Part shown: positions 21,334 to 33,400 of the stretch, piece by piece
Numbering within the stretch: position 1 is the first letter of the stretch
Layout: every line of letters begins with the position of its first letter
Source of the DNA: Neurospora intermedia
Lineage: Eukaryota > Ascomycota > Sordariomycetes > Sordariales > Sordariaceae
Direction: 5' to 3'
Assembly (NCBI GenBank): GCA_037102815.1
Contig: BTPP01000003.1
Location: 2,356,001-2,420,000 of the forward strand
Length of the DNA: 64,000 nucleotides
The notes under the pieces: generated by a model
Database searches by the model: none
Told to the model about the DNA's origin: nothing
The model's input: only the letters and a program-made list of their open reading frames with translations
Made by a program: the position numbers and the translations under genes

Positions 21334-22947
21334 CTAGCTTGTATCACGCTTTAACTTACCTTCCACATGCTTTGCCCACCACTCGCCCCAATCGACCACC
21401 TTTTTGTTCTTCCTTGCCTCTTCGGCACAGAAGACCATAGCATGGCTGCGCATCACTTCTTCTAGAGTACAACCGACCAGTTCCGTTTGCGCTCTGTTGG
21501 TAGTCCAGCCATGGTTTTTGACTTTGTCAACAGCTCGAACGAACTGGCGCGTCAGTCCTAGGTCCCCACCTCCATGACCGCGGTCCTCGTTCCGAGGGCA
21601 ATGGGTGGTTGTTTCCCCGGTGCGAAAGTCATGGATCGTAATAGTGGACGAGTCGGCAAAGATCTCCCCGTCGACGCCGTATAGATTGGTATATCTCTGA
21701 CAGATCTTGTTCGTCTGAGCAACCATGTGGAAAGTTGCCGTCTTCGAGCCACGACCACGCGAGGGGCTCGAAACTAAGACACTTTCTTGACCGAATTCGT
21801 GGGGGAAACTCGGAAGACTTGGAACGGGGTCATCATCCCAAGTGATGGTGACAATCTGTTCATCGCACACATCGTTGTCACTCTCGTAAACACATCGGCC
21901 AAACCAGTTGCTCTGTTCGATTTGCAAAGCGGGAGTGTTAGTGCCGTAATCCTTGGCCAGTTCGTGAAGCAGTGTCTCCCTTGCCACATTCATGTCCGAG
22001 TAACTTTCGATATCGGGAATCACGACATTGACAGGCCAGTCGGTATTGTACGAGTCCAATCCAAACTCGTCCTGAGTAACGTATATACGCTTCGCCGAAT
22101 ATTTGCAGGACGACTCGATAGGGCAGGATAGGCAGTTGGTAGCCGTCCCTGCGGCGGCCGGCTTTCGGCTCCTTTTGAAATACTGCAGCGAGCCCGTACT
22201 GCTGATGGTAGATGGTAAATGGGGGGTTTCGCCATGCTGAGCAATGTAAGAGACGGGCGAGCAGAGAAGCCACGACAAAACGTCGATATCATGACAGCTT
22301 TTCGTCAGCAGGCTGGGCGCCGAGGTACTCTCTCGACGCCAATTACCACGGACGTAGCTGTGGGTGAAATGCCACCAACCGACGGGCTCAGTATGCACAA
22401 CGGACAGCACATCGCCAATAACACGGTCTTCGAGGAGTAGCTTTCGGAGCAGCATGTTATGGGGGCTGTATCGAAGGACATGGCCTATAGAAAAGACCAT
22501 CTGCTCCCCTTTAGCGTTCGTGTTGGTGCGTAGTGCCTCGTATATGTCGATGCAGTCCCGCAGAGTTGTGGCCAGTGGTTTCTCGCACATTATGTGCAAG
22601 CCTCCGAGCGTGGTAAGGGCGAGAATGACCTCCCTGTGCATCTCATCTAGAACACAGACAAAGGCAGCATCGACGCCGGGCGGGACATCCGTCTCGCCGG
22701 CCAAAATTTGAGCTCGACGACCCTTCTCGTATGCAATGAAGTCACGCCAATCATCGAACTGGGCGCCTTCGGACGGAAGAGCGTGTGATCCCCAAATGAA
22801 GCTCTGGCCGAACTGCCTTCTCTTATACTTGTTAGGCTCCGCTACTGCAGTGACGATTCCGTCAGTCGAGGATTGAATGGCTCGAGCATAAGCTCGACCG
22901 CGAGAGCCGGCGCCGATAACAAGTATACGAGGCGGGTTGGGTACCAT
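21334..22947 (-). CDS. Gfo/Idh/MocA-family NAD(P)-dependent oxidoreductase
   Basis: The 537-residue protein starts at MVPNPPRILVIGAGSRGRAY, where G-A-G-S-R-G is the Rossmann dinucleotide-binding loop. The family motif E-K-P (MCEKPLATT, near residue 120) follows, and K-S-C-H-D-I-D-V carries the K-x-x-x-H/D pair used in catalysis by the family. It oxidises or reduces a sugar-like substrate that cannot be named from sequence. A Cys-rich stretch (CLSCPIESSCKYSA) in the second domain is unusual for bacterial members. An open run extends 97 codons upstream, but the glycine loop sits just after this ATG and the upstream part is a pyrimidine-rich leader, so the inner start is chosen. At the C-terminus a strong donor (GAAG|GTAAGT) follows WWAKHVEG, so the last seven residues may be intron read-through with a further exon at lower coordinates. 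Confidence 0.88.
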   Translation of the reverse strand: MVPNPPRILVIGAGSRGRAYARAIQSSTDGIVTAVAEPNKYKRRQFGQSFIWGSHALPSEGAQFDDWRDFIAYEKGRRAQILAGETDVPPGVDAAFVCVLDEMHREVILALTTLGGLHIMCEKPLATTLRDCIDIYEALRTNTNAKGEQMVFSIGHVLRYSPHNMLLRKLLLEDRVIGDVLSVVHTEPVGWWHFTHSYVRGNWRRESTSAPSLLTKSCHDIDVLSWLLCSPVSYIAQHGETPHLPSTISSTGSLQYFKRSRKPAAAGTATNCLSCPIESSCKYSAKRIYVTQDEFGLDSYNTDWPVNVVIPDIESYSDMNVARETLLHELAKDYGTNTPALQIEQSNWFGRCVYESDNDVCDEQIVTITWDDDPVPSLPSFPHEFGQESVLVSSPSRGRGSKTATFHMVAQTNKICQRYTNLYGVDGEIFADSSTITIHDFRTGETTTHCPRNEDRGHGGGDLGLTRQFVRAVDKVKNHGWTTNRAQTELVGCTLEEVMRSHAMVFCAEEARKNKKVVDWGEWWAKHVEGKLKRDTS

Positions 22948-23774
22948 CTTGTTCGTGTGGTGATAGCTTTGAGTTTCGAGTGCTGTTTGCAGTGAACGGA
23001 AAAAGAAAATGACAATGAAACAAAGAAAAAAAATAAAAAAAAGGATAAACCTTAAAGTGGGTGGGGGAAAGGGAGAGGATTGGAAGGAAAGAGAAGGGGA
23101 CGTGACTGCTGTAACAACCGGGACCTCCTCACACAGCTTACACGTGTGCCTACCTCCGTCTATTCTGTAGTAGTACCCGACTATAGGTACAAGCCAGACG
23201 ATAATATACAGGCGGAGTAGTCTCGGTCGCTTAGCCACCTCCGATGGCCTATACGTCGCTTCAATCTATAGGGCCAAATAGTAGTAACATCCCTTCTACC
23301 CTCATCTTACCACATCTATCTACCTACTAATTCCAATGTTATACTATCTAGCTCTGTAGGTTTCTAAACAACTATATTACCAAGTGAAGAAGAGTAAATA
23401 TGAGCTAATTAAGGTTAAATATCTATTACAAAAGACTAGAGTGAAGATAATATAATAAATTCTCTAGAAAGTATAATAGAATTTTCTATATACTTTTATA
23501 ACTATAACTACGCCTCTTTTGGAGTATATTACAACTGCATTTCTTAATAAATATATCTAAGACGTAGTTATTGAATACTTCTCTATATAAGAAATAAAAT
23601 AATCTTATGTTAATATTTTACATACAACCTTCTACTAGTAACTTATATAAATGTTTCGTAGTATTATATTTAAAAAGTACTTTACGTTATTTATTCTTAA
23701 TTTTATTTAAACTTCTACAATAGCTACGAAGCGTATAAAAAGCAAATTATTATTTTTGAGTATTAATTAATTAA
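22948..23774. other. Promoter side of the oxidoreductase gene and transition to AT-rich DNA
   Basis: From 22,985 to 23,100 the plus strand is almost all purine, so the oxidoreductase transcript would have a pyrimidine-rich leader, common in fungal promoters. From about 23,280 the DNA turns AT-rich. No gene is seen. Confidence 0.55.
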
Positions 23775-26700
23775 TAGTCTTATTCCCTATACTATAAACT
23801 ATAGTGCTTTACTAGCATAGGGTCCTTCTCCAGTTCTCTAGAGGGGAAAACTGTAAGGCATTAAGCGCCTCCGGATAAAAACCTCCAACTCTATCTCGGC
23901 TATAATTTACTACACCGCTCCTACTTTATTTATAATTATAATAGTTCTTACCTACCGTTATAACGAATATAATTTTATTTCTTCTACCGTTATATTATTC
24001 TAATATTAAAATAATAAGGATAATAGAAATAGGACTAAACCCGGTACGCCGCTTCCTTCGCCGCCTCTCTATCTTACTCCTTACTACTCTTTCCTCCGCC
24101 TTTTCCCCGCTTCCCTATTTTATTTTTCTATTTACTACCCTACTTCTCCGCCTCCTTCCTCCGTTTATAAATACCTCCGCCCTATTATTTACTCTCCTAC
24201 CCTATAGATTTACCTTTATTTATATTAATATAAAAACCCTTTCTTCTATTTATATAATCCCCCCTATAACGCCCCCTCCTAATCCTTCTCCTCCTTCTTC
24301 CCTATTGCAATTTCTAATAAAATAGCTTCCTCCAGCCGCTATCGTCCTAATTTTATCGATTTAATTTCTAATATAAAAGGTCCTTCCCCTAATCCGTCCC
24401 CGGGCCCTATATCCCCTATAATTATACCTTTAAAACTTATATTCTTTATTTATACCTTTTATAATTTCCTTAATAATTATCCCCTTAGAAACTAATATAA
24501 TTTCTTCGCCTTCTTCCTCACTCCTTATACTAATTTAATTAATATTATTCGTAAAATCTCTTACTTTTACTATACTCTAAATTTCGCCTCCGTCCCACGC
24601 TCTATTAATAAACCTAACTCCTTTAATACCTTCCGTAAAATTATTATTAATAAAATTTACTTTATTTTAATAACCGGTAGGTTCTTTATTCTTTATCTTT
24701 CTTTTTTATTATTTAATTTCTACGTTTCTAACTAGCAGTACTTAGAACGCTATTTATAATTATACTTATAAAATATATATCTTAAACGTCCTTATTAATT
24801 TTTATAACGCCTATAATGCTATTTAGACGGTAATTATTACTATAATATTAAATAGTTAAAATAAATTTAATTACAATTTAAAAACTTTCGTTCGTACTAT
24901 TAACGATTTTACTAATTATATATATATATATATTTAGAGCGAAACGGTTTGCTTACCAACTATAGGCGTCTTCTTTATACTTTAGGCTATAATATCGCCG
25001 AATTTCAATAGAAGGGTTATTATAAATTAAATACGAAGGACGTTTATTATAGTCGTATCCCTTCCCTATCCGGCGGTAGTACTATAAATCCGGTTTAAAT
25101 TATATTCGGCTCTAATAATAATACTATTATTCCTATACATATTATATCCGGTAGTAATAGTTTTACTATTCCTATTCGTATAATTTCTAATTCTAATAAT
25201 AGTAATAGTTCTATTCCTAATAGCCTTATAACCGTCGATACTCCCGGCCGCCCCCTTATAAATAATAATTAAATACAATAGTATTATAAAATTATTATAA
25301 ATTAGGTTCGTATAATAGAACTATTCAAATAACTTTTTAAATATAATTAAACGTTCGTTAAATAATACTTTTCGGTTTTTACTATAATTATAACTTAAAT
25401 AAGTCTTATAGTTAATACAAACATCTCCTCCTTATTCCAGTCCCATTATTCTAATATTATTAATATTCTATTTTCTTTTTAAAAATACCTTATAATTTCT
25501 TTATATTATTCCTCCTCTAACTTAACTACTAAATAGTACTCTTTTAGTTTCGCTAACTTTAACGCTTATAATAGAATCCTTTTAACTTTAATTCTATTAT
25601 TTAAATAATCTTAAAATTCTTTCTTCGTTAATAGCTAAACTTCTAAGTTTAATTAAAAATTAAGATCCGTATTAAAAAAATTTAGAATAATATAAGCGAA
25701 GGTCTCTTTTTCGAACCTATAAGTATAAATAAGAATTAGGATATTTAGTACCTTCTTCCAATAAAAGAAGGCCCGGAGGCTAATAACTTCTATTCTCGTT
25801 TAAATAAGGAGGGAATTCTTCGTTTTAATTAATAAGTATAGTTCCTCTTTATCTTCTTCTAATCTTTAATATTTTCCTTTCTTTTTCTTTATATTAACTA
25901 TATATCGTTAGATACCATTTCTACTAAATTTAGGGGTAAGGTTAATAATAGTAAATTCGTACCGTCGCCCTAACTTTACTATTACTACTACTAAATAGTA
26001 ATTATAATATAATACTTATTTCCAATTCGTTATATCCTCTAACTATTCTTCTCGGTCGGCGGCTATTAATTCTAGGACTTACAATAATAGTAGCAGGGTC
26101 CTTAATTTTGAAGGGGGACTAATTACTATTACTAATAATTTCTCTATTAACGCCTATACTTTAGCCTACCGAATTTTAACTATACTACTCTCTAATTTAT
26201 CGGTAGGTAACCAACTTTTAAACTATTGTATTTAAATATAATTAAAAACCTAAGCTATTATCCCCCGAACGAACTAGGTTTAATCTATCCGGGCGAACTT
26301 TTCTTTAAAGGCTTAGACCCTTTTATTTAAATAAAGGTCGAACGGCGGACAAGATATTTCCATCTCTAAATTTTATACTAACGTAGCTTTATATACCCTA
26401 GCGACAATTCTTAAATACCTAATCTAATATTTAACCAACCTAATTACTATTCTTTATAATTTTCTATAGACTTTGGTCGGCTAATAAAATATTAAAGCTC
26501 TATATATAATAGTACTATAAATATATTTGATATATATTTCCCTAGCCTAAATCAAGGAGCAACCCCACATCTTTACTACTAATCTTATAAATATATTTAT
26601 TTAAATCGTTATTTTCTTTTTTAATACTTCTATGTAAGCCCTATAATTAAATTTACAGTCTAGCTAAACCCCAAGGAATTATATCGATTCTATCAGTTAA

Positions 26701-27045
26701 AATACTACTTCCTCGAATTAGAGAGTTTCCATCCTTAGTACCCTCGTCCGTGTAAAATATATTAACTCCGTTTTAATTACTTCGAACTCTATACCTCTCG
26801 CCCCTACCCATTCCGAACATACTTCCCACGCTACTTATAGTATCCGGCAATTCTCCTTAGTAGTATAGGCTACCGCTACAATATTAGTATTATTTGCGAA
26901 GCCGACTATAATAGCATTCGGGATTATAGCTAATTTCTAGTACAATGGGGTAATAAAGAGAATAAATAGGATAGGGGAGAGGGGGGAGCCTTACGGGACT
27001 CTAGCGGTAATTACGTAGGGGCGGGAGGTTTTATCGTTGAAGAAG
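23775..27045 (-). mobile_element. LINE copy C, 5'-truncated, RIP-degraded
   Basis: It matches 8,317-11,470 of copy B from the 3' end up to the reverse transcriptase, then stops, as 5'-truncated LINEs do. On the minus strand near 26,940-27,000 the RT motif reads V-P-stop-G-S-P-L-S-P-I-L-F, where the stop sits at the Gln of the P-Q-G-S-P motif (CAA changed to TAA). Near 26,890 the catalytic box reads G-F-A-N-N-T-N, with both Asp changed to Asn by G-to-A. A 70-codon open run (25,066-25,278) is a remnant frame. The element cannot be active. Confidence 0.82.
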
Positions 27046-27969
27046 AGGGATATTTTTGAATATTATTAAGAGATATATATATTTATTAACTATTCTTTAT
27101 TTAAATAAGTATTACAAGCTCTTCAATATTCTTAAAAGTATATAAATATAAAAGCTCTAGTAATATTGTAAAGTATATCTCCTAGCAAACTTTTTCAATA
27201 ACTTAAAAGTATAAATATGTATTTTAGTTAATTGAAAGATAATATTGACTTCTATCAATTTAGAATGCTCTTCTACAAGTAGTATTATTATAAATTCCAA
27301 TAGTTATACCTCCCCTCTTTATATTGGATCTTTCAAAGTAGAGTACAAAATTACTTCCTATATCATAGTCAATAATAGCTTAAATTATCTCTACTAAAGT
27401 TAGTAATATACTAAAATAAAATAAATATAATAATTTACTAATAATATCTCCAATAACTGAATTTAATTAACTTATGATTGAAAATTTATAAATGGAAGGA
27501 GATATGATTATTTAATATTAGAGTCCGTTTGTTACTAACTTCAATTTGAATTCTCCCATCTTACTTAACACATTTAACAGCTTTAAAGCTAACTTTACTC
27601 TATAAGTATTCTTTTGTCTTTCAAGAATTAGAATTTCAATTCTTATTCTCTACTTATAACAAAAACATTCCTACAATAATATTTCAAAATTAAATATTAT
27701 AATAGTTTAGGGAAAATACTAGTAAACAACTATAACTATTTATATAATAGCTAAAAGCTTTATATAAGAAGTATAGGCTATTATCTTTATATCTTTAATA
27801 TGTGTAATTCAGAACAAACTTAGTATATATAAAGAATATAGCTAAAATGAAACTACCTAGCTGTTATAGGGTATACTGTAACTTTAACTATATATATATA
27901 TATATTCCGTTATTCTATTCTAAATAGAATTATAGTCCATCTTTTACCTTTTAGTAAAAACTTAGTATA
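27046..27969. other. AT-rich DNA without RIP signature, no gene recognised
   Basis: AT-rich, but CpA and TpG are common, unlike the LINE and gypsy blocks. A (TA)n run lies at about 27,890-27,905. No protein motif or terminal repeat was found. Confidence 0.5.
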
Positions 27970-28320
27970 CTTATTAGGTCTATAAAATCGACTGTCCAAC
28001 TAGCAGGCGAGCTGCTAATTAGAGACAGCGACTCGTATATAAATAGTAACCCGTACCGCGGGAGCGACTTTTACTAACTGAGAAAAATCCTTAGCGTAAA
28101 ACTCACACACGCTAATCCAATTTATAAATTTACTTATATATATATATATATATATATAGTTTAATTGCATTTTAACTCTCCAAGTTAAATATCTAATATA
28201 TGTATACTATATACTACCTCGGTCAGGAATCCGGTACAAGTCACTATTTATATACGAGTTACTATCTCTAACTAGTAGCTCGCCCGCTAGTCAGACGGTT
28301 AATTTCGTAAGCCTAACAAG
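27970..28320. mobile_element. MITE-like element with ~90-bp terminal inverted repeats
   Basis: The left arm (27,970-28,059) and the reverse complement of the right arm (about 28,225-28,320) align over about 90 bp, including cttRttagg, gctRctaRttagaga and actcgtatataaatagt. The arms enclose about 165 bp with a (TA)n run at 28,136-28,157. No coding capacity exists. A further end of the same family lies at 15,594-15,692. The super-family is not clear because no target duplication could be fixed. Confidence 0.78.
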
Positions 28321-29869
28321 TAATAGTGTTGGTATTGCACGCCTAACCCCGTAATAGGTTAGAGGACGGATATAATATAGCGGGGATAGTAGTATAGTAT
28401 AAAAAAGAAAGAAGGAAAGGAAGAAACAAGCTAAATCAAATCTTCTTTAAAGGATTGTAAACGGTTTAGAATAATATAATTAAGAAAAAATAAAATAAAA
28501 CTTTACTAACTATAAGGAATTTATAATATAAGAGATAATAATAGAGTAGTAATAGGTTGGGGCTAGGTAATTATATATATAATATATATTTATAACCTTA
28601 GTTATACTAGTAAAGTTACATTGAGAGGAAGTAAAACAGGAAAGGTATGGGGCTGATATAGTACTATTATAATAGCGAAGTAGAGGGTTTTTATCTAGCT
28701 ATAAGATACTATTTTTCCTACCAACTACGAACAAAATAGTACTGTATGCCCACGGAGCGGACTATATATATTGTTAGCATATATAAAACTAAGAATAATA
28801 ACAAAAATAAATCAAATTAATACTTTCTACATTATAGCTTTACCCCTCCTAACAATTAGAGATTTCTCCTTTTAAACTTAGTTAGTATTCACTCTAGTAT
28901 AGTTTTATATTAGTTTCATTCAATTTGAATTATCTTCTTTCCTAATATTGCTACTATAGTTATTTAAACACTTATTGGATTATAGCCGGATTATAATTAT
29001 TTTCAAGATTTAAAGGTACTTTTTAAATTAGTATAACCTATTATCATAATTAGTATATTTACTCTCCTTCTTCTATTTATTTATCTACTTCCAAAACGTA
29101 TAATTATTCCTCTTTATCTTCATTAGGATAATATAATTAATCGAAGTATCTATAAAATTAATAGTATTAATATAACAAACTAGTTACTTTGAATTTGAAT
29201 TTAATATTAAGGCAAAATAAAAGGGATTACTCTTGAAACGGTAGAGGTAGTTTAATAGTAAGGAATACTATTCAAGTATGTTGGTTTAATTAGAGAACTA
29301 TTATCTCCAAGTATTACTTAGAGTAGTAGTAACTTTTCTTATTTTAGTTACTTCTAATTAGGAATTAGTATAGGTCTAATTGGAGACTTGTTTCGAAATT
29401 AATAAAAAGAACTACGATCAATTCGCTTAACTTCTAATAAAGTTAATAAAATTCTTAATTAATTCTCTTACCTGTATTAAATTTATAATACATAAATGTA
29501 AGTTTGTAAATAAACTAATAGAAAGACTAGAGCAATATAGTAAAAGCGATAAATAGTTTCTGAATAGTAAGTAATAAGTAAGTAAATACATAGTGGAACG
29601 ACGTTTTGAAATTACTTATACTAAGGTTATTATATAGAGTGTAATTTGTATATATAAAACTTATATTTCAAAATTTCCCTTAATAGTAAAGAATTTCTTA
29701 TAAGTAATAAGTATTATGTTTCCTGTAAGTAAGGCTTTAAAGGTACTTAATTTATTTACTATAACTTCAAAAATAGTACTAAACTATTATAAGGATTCTA
29801 AAGGGTCTTAAGACTAGAGAATTATAAATACTATTTTTAAAGATAAGCGAGACTCTTTAAGTGTATCTA
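28321..29869. other. AT-rich DNA without RIP signature, no gene recognised
   Basis: About 1.5 kb of AT-rich DNA with normal CpA/TpG content, between the MITE and the mariner element. A short GC-richer patch lies at 28,325-28,395. No gene, RNA or terminal repeat was supported. Confidence 0.5.
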
Positions 29870-31267
29870 CAGTAGGGTACTATAAGTCTGTGTACACAGC
29901 CTACATAATGAAATTTTCATTTTCTTTATTTACTTTTCCTCTTTGTTTTTTTCTTTATTCCTCTACGAAACTAAGGCTAAAATAGAGAAAATTAGGTCTA
30001 TTCTAACGGCCAATCGACAACCTAATAGTAAACTCAGCAAAGTATTAAAAGCACCTATTTATAACCTTTATTCGGACGGCTATAGCCATACTGCTATTAC
30101 TTAGAAATTTAGCTGCCACTGGAATACTATTACTAATACTATTAAAAGGTTTCAAATTTACTAAACCTTCCTTTCTAGGCCTAAAAAGGCTACCTAAAGA
30201 AAGTAAAACCTCCAAGTATTCGTTACTTAGTTTTATAGCTAAAGAGTAGCTTCCGGACTTTCTAGTTTAACTTTAGAGGATATAGCCCTAGGTCTCCAGG
30301 TATTACTACCTTCAGGAGGCATCTTCTTTAAGTTTTATTACTGAAAATGGAAATCTTGGAAAAAGATAAAACTTACTTGAAGAGAAGTAAAGTAAAGGCT
30401 TTCTTTTACTAATAAATAGAATTAGAGAAAGTAAAAGCTAATAAAAGTGAAGTAAAAAGTAATTATCTCTTTTTTTTGACCGTTTTCTAACCTATCTTTT
30501 TGTTTCTAAGATTCTTATTTTAATAAATATATTATGCAAAACTCTCCTAATTCTAATACCGGATAGATCTTCCGGCTTCCGGAGTAAAAATAGAATAAAA
30601 ATAAAATAAATATGAGGGTTTATATAAAGTATATTTTGACGGTAATAGTTTAGAGAAGAATTTGGAAGGACGGAAGGTCTCTCTTAATTATTATAGAGAG
30701 AGATCTAGAAGTTAAAAGAAATAGGTTTACCTCTAAGAGTTATATCAAAGTTCTCAAGGAAAATGTCCTTCTAAACTTTTTGCGTGGAACCTTTTTTTAG
30801 TAAGATAATACTTCTATTTATAATGCTAATGATATAGAGGGATGGCTAGAGGAATATAGAATTTAAATTATTCATTAACCTGTTTATAATTTTAATTTCA
30901 ACCCTATTGAGTACGTTTAGAAGAAGATGAAAGAGATCCTAATAAAAGACTTCCTTAGGCTTTTAGAAGAAATGGAAAATAAGGCTAATATTAGCCTCTT
31001 TTATTAAATATTAAAATAGTATTAGGAGAGGGTACTTTAGGCTTTTAGTAATAGGCTGGTAGAATTAGTACTTCGGCGAATGGAAGCTGTTCGCCGGGCC
31101 TAGGGTTGGTATACCAAATATTAAAGCTACGAATCAAATCTTCTTAATAAATGCCTTAGCTTTTTTATTTAATTTCTATTAATTAAGATAATTAGGGCTG
31201 TATTCTCGTCTTTGATTTATGAAAGGGGTAAAGTGGGATGTGCACACAGACTTATAGTGTATAGCTG
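29870..31267 (+). mobile_element. Tc1/mariner-type DNA transposon, degenerate
   Basis: The ends are inverted repeats of about 29 bp: CAG-n7-CTATAAGTCTGTGTACACA on the left and, in reverse complement, CAG-n8-CTATAAGTCTGTGTGCACA on the right. Each end is flanked by TA (29,868-29,869 and 31,268-31,269), the target duplication of this superfamily. Length is 1,398 bp, usual for an autonomous member. The transposase frame on the plus strand shows an HTH-like segment near 30,090 (H-T-A-I-T-stop-K-F). It continues with Q-D-N-T-S-I-Y-N-A near 30,810 (second catalytic Asp region) and N-P-I-E-Y-V near 30,903, where the following Trp codon is TAG. Several stops make it non-functional. Confidence 0.85.
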
Positions 31268-31440
31268 TACTAATAAATAATAACAGTAGTTTAAAAATAG
31301 CGTTAAATATAATATAATAAGTCTATTAAAATATCATATAATTAATAATTGTAATAGTTAAAAACTATACCTAATAAAGAGAGGAAGAGAGAAAACTATA
31401 CTAGAAGAATACAATTAGAAAGAAGGTTTTATAGTCAGAC

Positions 31441-31860
31441 GTACAGGCTAAGTAAATATATGGATCCGACTAATTAGAAGGCTCGCATTCTCATTAATAC
31501 GCCTAATGTCATAACTGAGCCAGACTACTTACTACATTGCTTACTATCTTGCTAAGACTGCTAAGACTACTCCCGTTGGCCAGTGCTCATATTTGAGGTC
31601 TCTGGTTGGGCGTATCCTTATTGTATCCACCCGTGGTGTCTGATTGGCTGCATCCCTCCTTGGGACCCACTTCGTTATTCTATTTAGTCGTGCTAGCCAG
31701 AGTAGCACTTCTCTTCTTCTCTATTACTCCCTATAGTTAATTATTTATTACATTCGTCAGATTAGCAGTGCCAGCCACTTGCCCAGTCTACGTGCCGTGA
31801 CACCTAACCTACCTTAGTAGACTTAGTAAAGCTGAGTCTTTAATTATAGGTACTAGCCCT
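31441..31860. mobile_element. Short dispersed repeat interrupted by a solo LTR
   Basis: With 31,507-31,807 removed, the remaining halves (31,441-31,506 and 31,808-31,860) join into a sequence that matches the reverse complement of 57,060-57,181. Shared words include aaatatat-gatcc, aggctcg, attaatacg and tagacttagtaaagc. It is about 110 bp, non-coding, of unknown class. Confidence 0.65.
31507..31802. mobile_element. Solo LTR, 296 bp, with 5-bp target duplication
   Basis: The sequence begins TGTCATAACTGAGCC and ends CGTGCCGTGACA, with TGTCA/TGACA as terminal inverted repeats. It is flanked on both sides by CCTAA (31,502-31,506 and 31,803-31,807). Base composition is normal, with CpA and TpG common, so it has escaped RIP. 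No second LTR or internal region is present, so it probably arose by recombination between the LTRs of a full element. The parent family (copia or gypsy) cannot be told from the LTR alone. Confidence 0.88.
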
Positions 31861-32091
31861 CTAATAGCTATTCGAAATATACTATGCTACCTATTTTTAT
31901 AATATATAGGCTACCTATTAAGGTAATACAAGTTTAAACGAGTAGAAGCTTCAAAGTTTAAAGCTTTATATATTAAAGAATATCTATTATATAAAAAACT
32001 TAAAATTATTACTAAGATTGAAATATAAAACTTTATATTAAAGATATTATTTTTCAGGTATATTAAAGATGTTCTATTTATAATTTATAGT
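31861..32091. other. AT-rich spacer, nothing recognised
   Basis: AT-rich DNA with normal CpA/TpG content. No gene or repeat was found. Confidence 0.5.
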
Positions 32092-33110
32092 AGTGCTGGG
32101 TTATTCTTCTACAGCCTACAGCCAAGTATTACAAAATTAGCCCAGACTTACTATTATAAAAATCGGAAGGTAGGGTCGGGGGGGAGGGGGGGGAGGTTGT
32201 AGGTTCGTAACCTAAGATAGTCTTTATTATATTAACCCCCGACGACAACCTTTAGCGGACCCGCCCCACAAATACGTGGGTCTCCCCTCTTCGAACTTTT
32301 ATGAGAGGAGGTCTATTACGGTTTTGCGCAAAAACGCCGTCGGCTGCAGAAATTCCTATATAAACTTCGGATTTTAAGTTTATATAATCCTATATAGGAA
32401 AATAAAGAAAAATGCTGGATATAAAAATAATGAACTCGGAAGATGGTCTTTTTAAGTTCTTTCCGAATATATAATTTCTTCAAAGCTCGGACCACCCATT
32501 ATAGTAATGCAACCTCAAAGGTAAACCTCCGTCGGCTGCAATTACTTTAGAACTTTTAGACACTCCTCATTTTAAAGATCAAAAAAAAGTATATAGTGTA
32601 GGAAAAATGATATAGTGAGGATGGCCTTAACGAAACGATTATAATGGTACTATTTTTATAATGCACGGACCACCCGTTGAGGTAATGCAACCTCGAGGGG
32701 GTAGTATTCCATTTTTCAACTTTAAGATTTTCTATCTTTCTAACCTTAATAGAAGGGATATGAATATGAAAGATATATATAGAGAATGACCTCGGAGAGG
32801 CGGTTCTAATGGTACTATTTATAAAGCACAGACCACCCTTTAAGGTAATGCAGCCTTGGGGAGGTAAAAGTCCTAAAGTTTGAAGCCCTGCATCTCAACG
32901 AATATTGATAGTATAGAAAAACTAAGACCACCATTAGAATGAGAATGAAAAGCTCTATGTATAAGGTATTTCTACCTATTTATTTTAATATTGCTGGATT
33001 TATTATATATATTAATAGTTGGTTATTCTTCTGCAACCGACGGCCAAAAAACCCAAAACCCGCTCAGACCTCCTACCGCAAAAACGGGTAGGGTGGGGTG
33101 GGTTTTGGAG
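32092..33110. repeat. Modular repeat cluster of unknown type
   Basis: The outer ends (32,092-32,185 and about 33,010-33,110) are diverged direct copies sharing ggttattcttct-ca-cc-ac-gcca, g-tcagac and a G-rich tract. The word cgtcggYtgca, which is the reverse complement of part of these ends, occurs at 32,339 and 32,530. Between them are three modules spaced about 163-175 bp apart, each with the core gaccaccc-n7-gtaatgca-cct (near 32,488, 32,663 and 32,826). No protein is encoded. It could be a non-autonomous DNA transposon with subterminal repeats, or a decayed tandem array. Confidence 0.55.
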
Positions 33111-33400
33111 GTGAGTAGGTCATTGAGAACTGAGACTAGACCTGAGACTAGTTCGGGCCCGGCTGGTGCCCGGCTCGGGGTGACCATGTGTCCACTGCTA
33201 CTGCAATAAAGATCTTTAATTGGACAGAGCCGGATATCCCCCATGATTGAGCTGGATCGAAACAACACCTTATCAACCATACCACCAAGATCAACGGTCT
33301 AAGTCAACGGTTGCTGGCGAGGTCACCTACGTACACCCTCCAGGTCTTGCAACGACTCCATTTTGGCCTGACACCGCTGTTTTTTCAATATCATTTAAAT

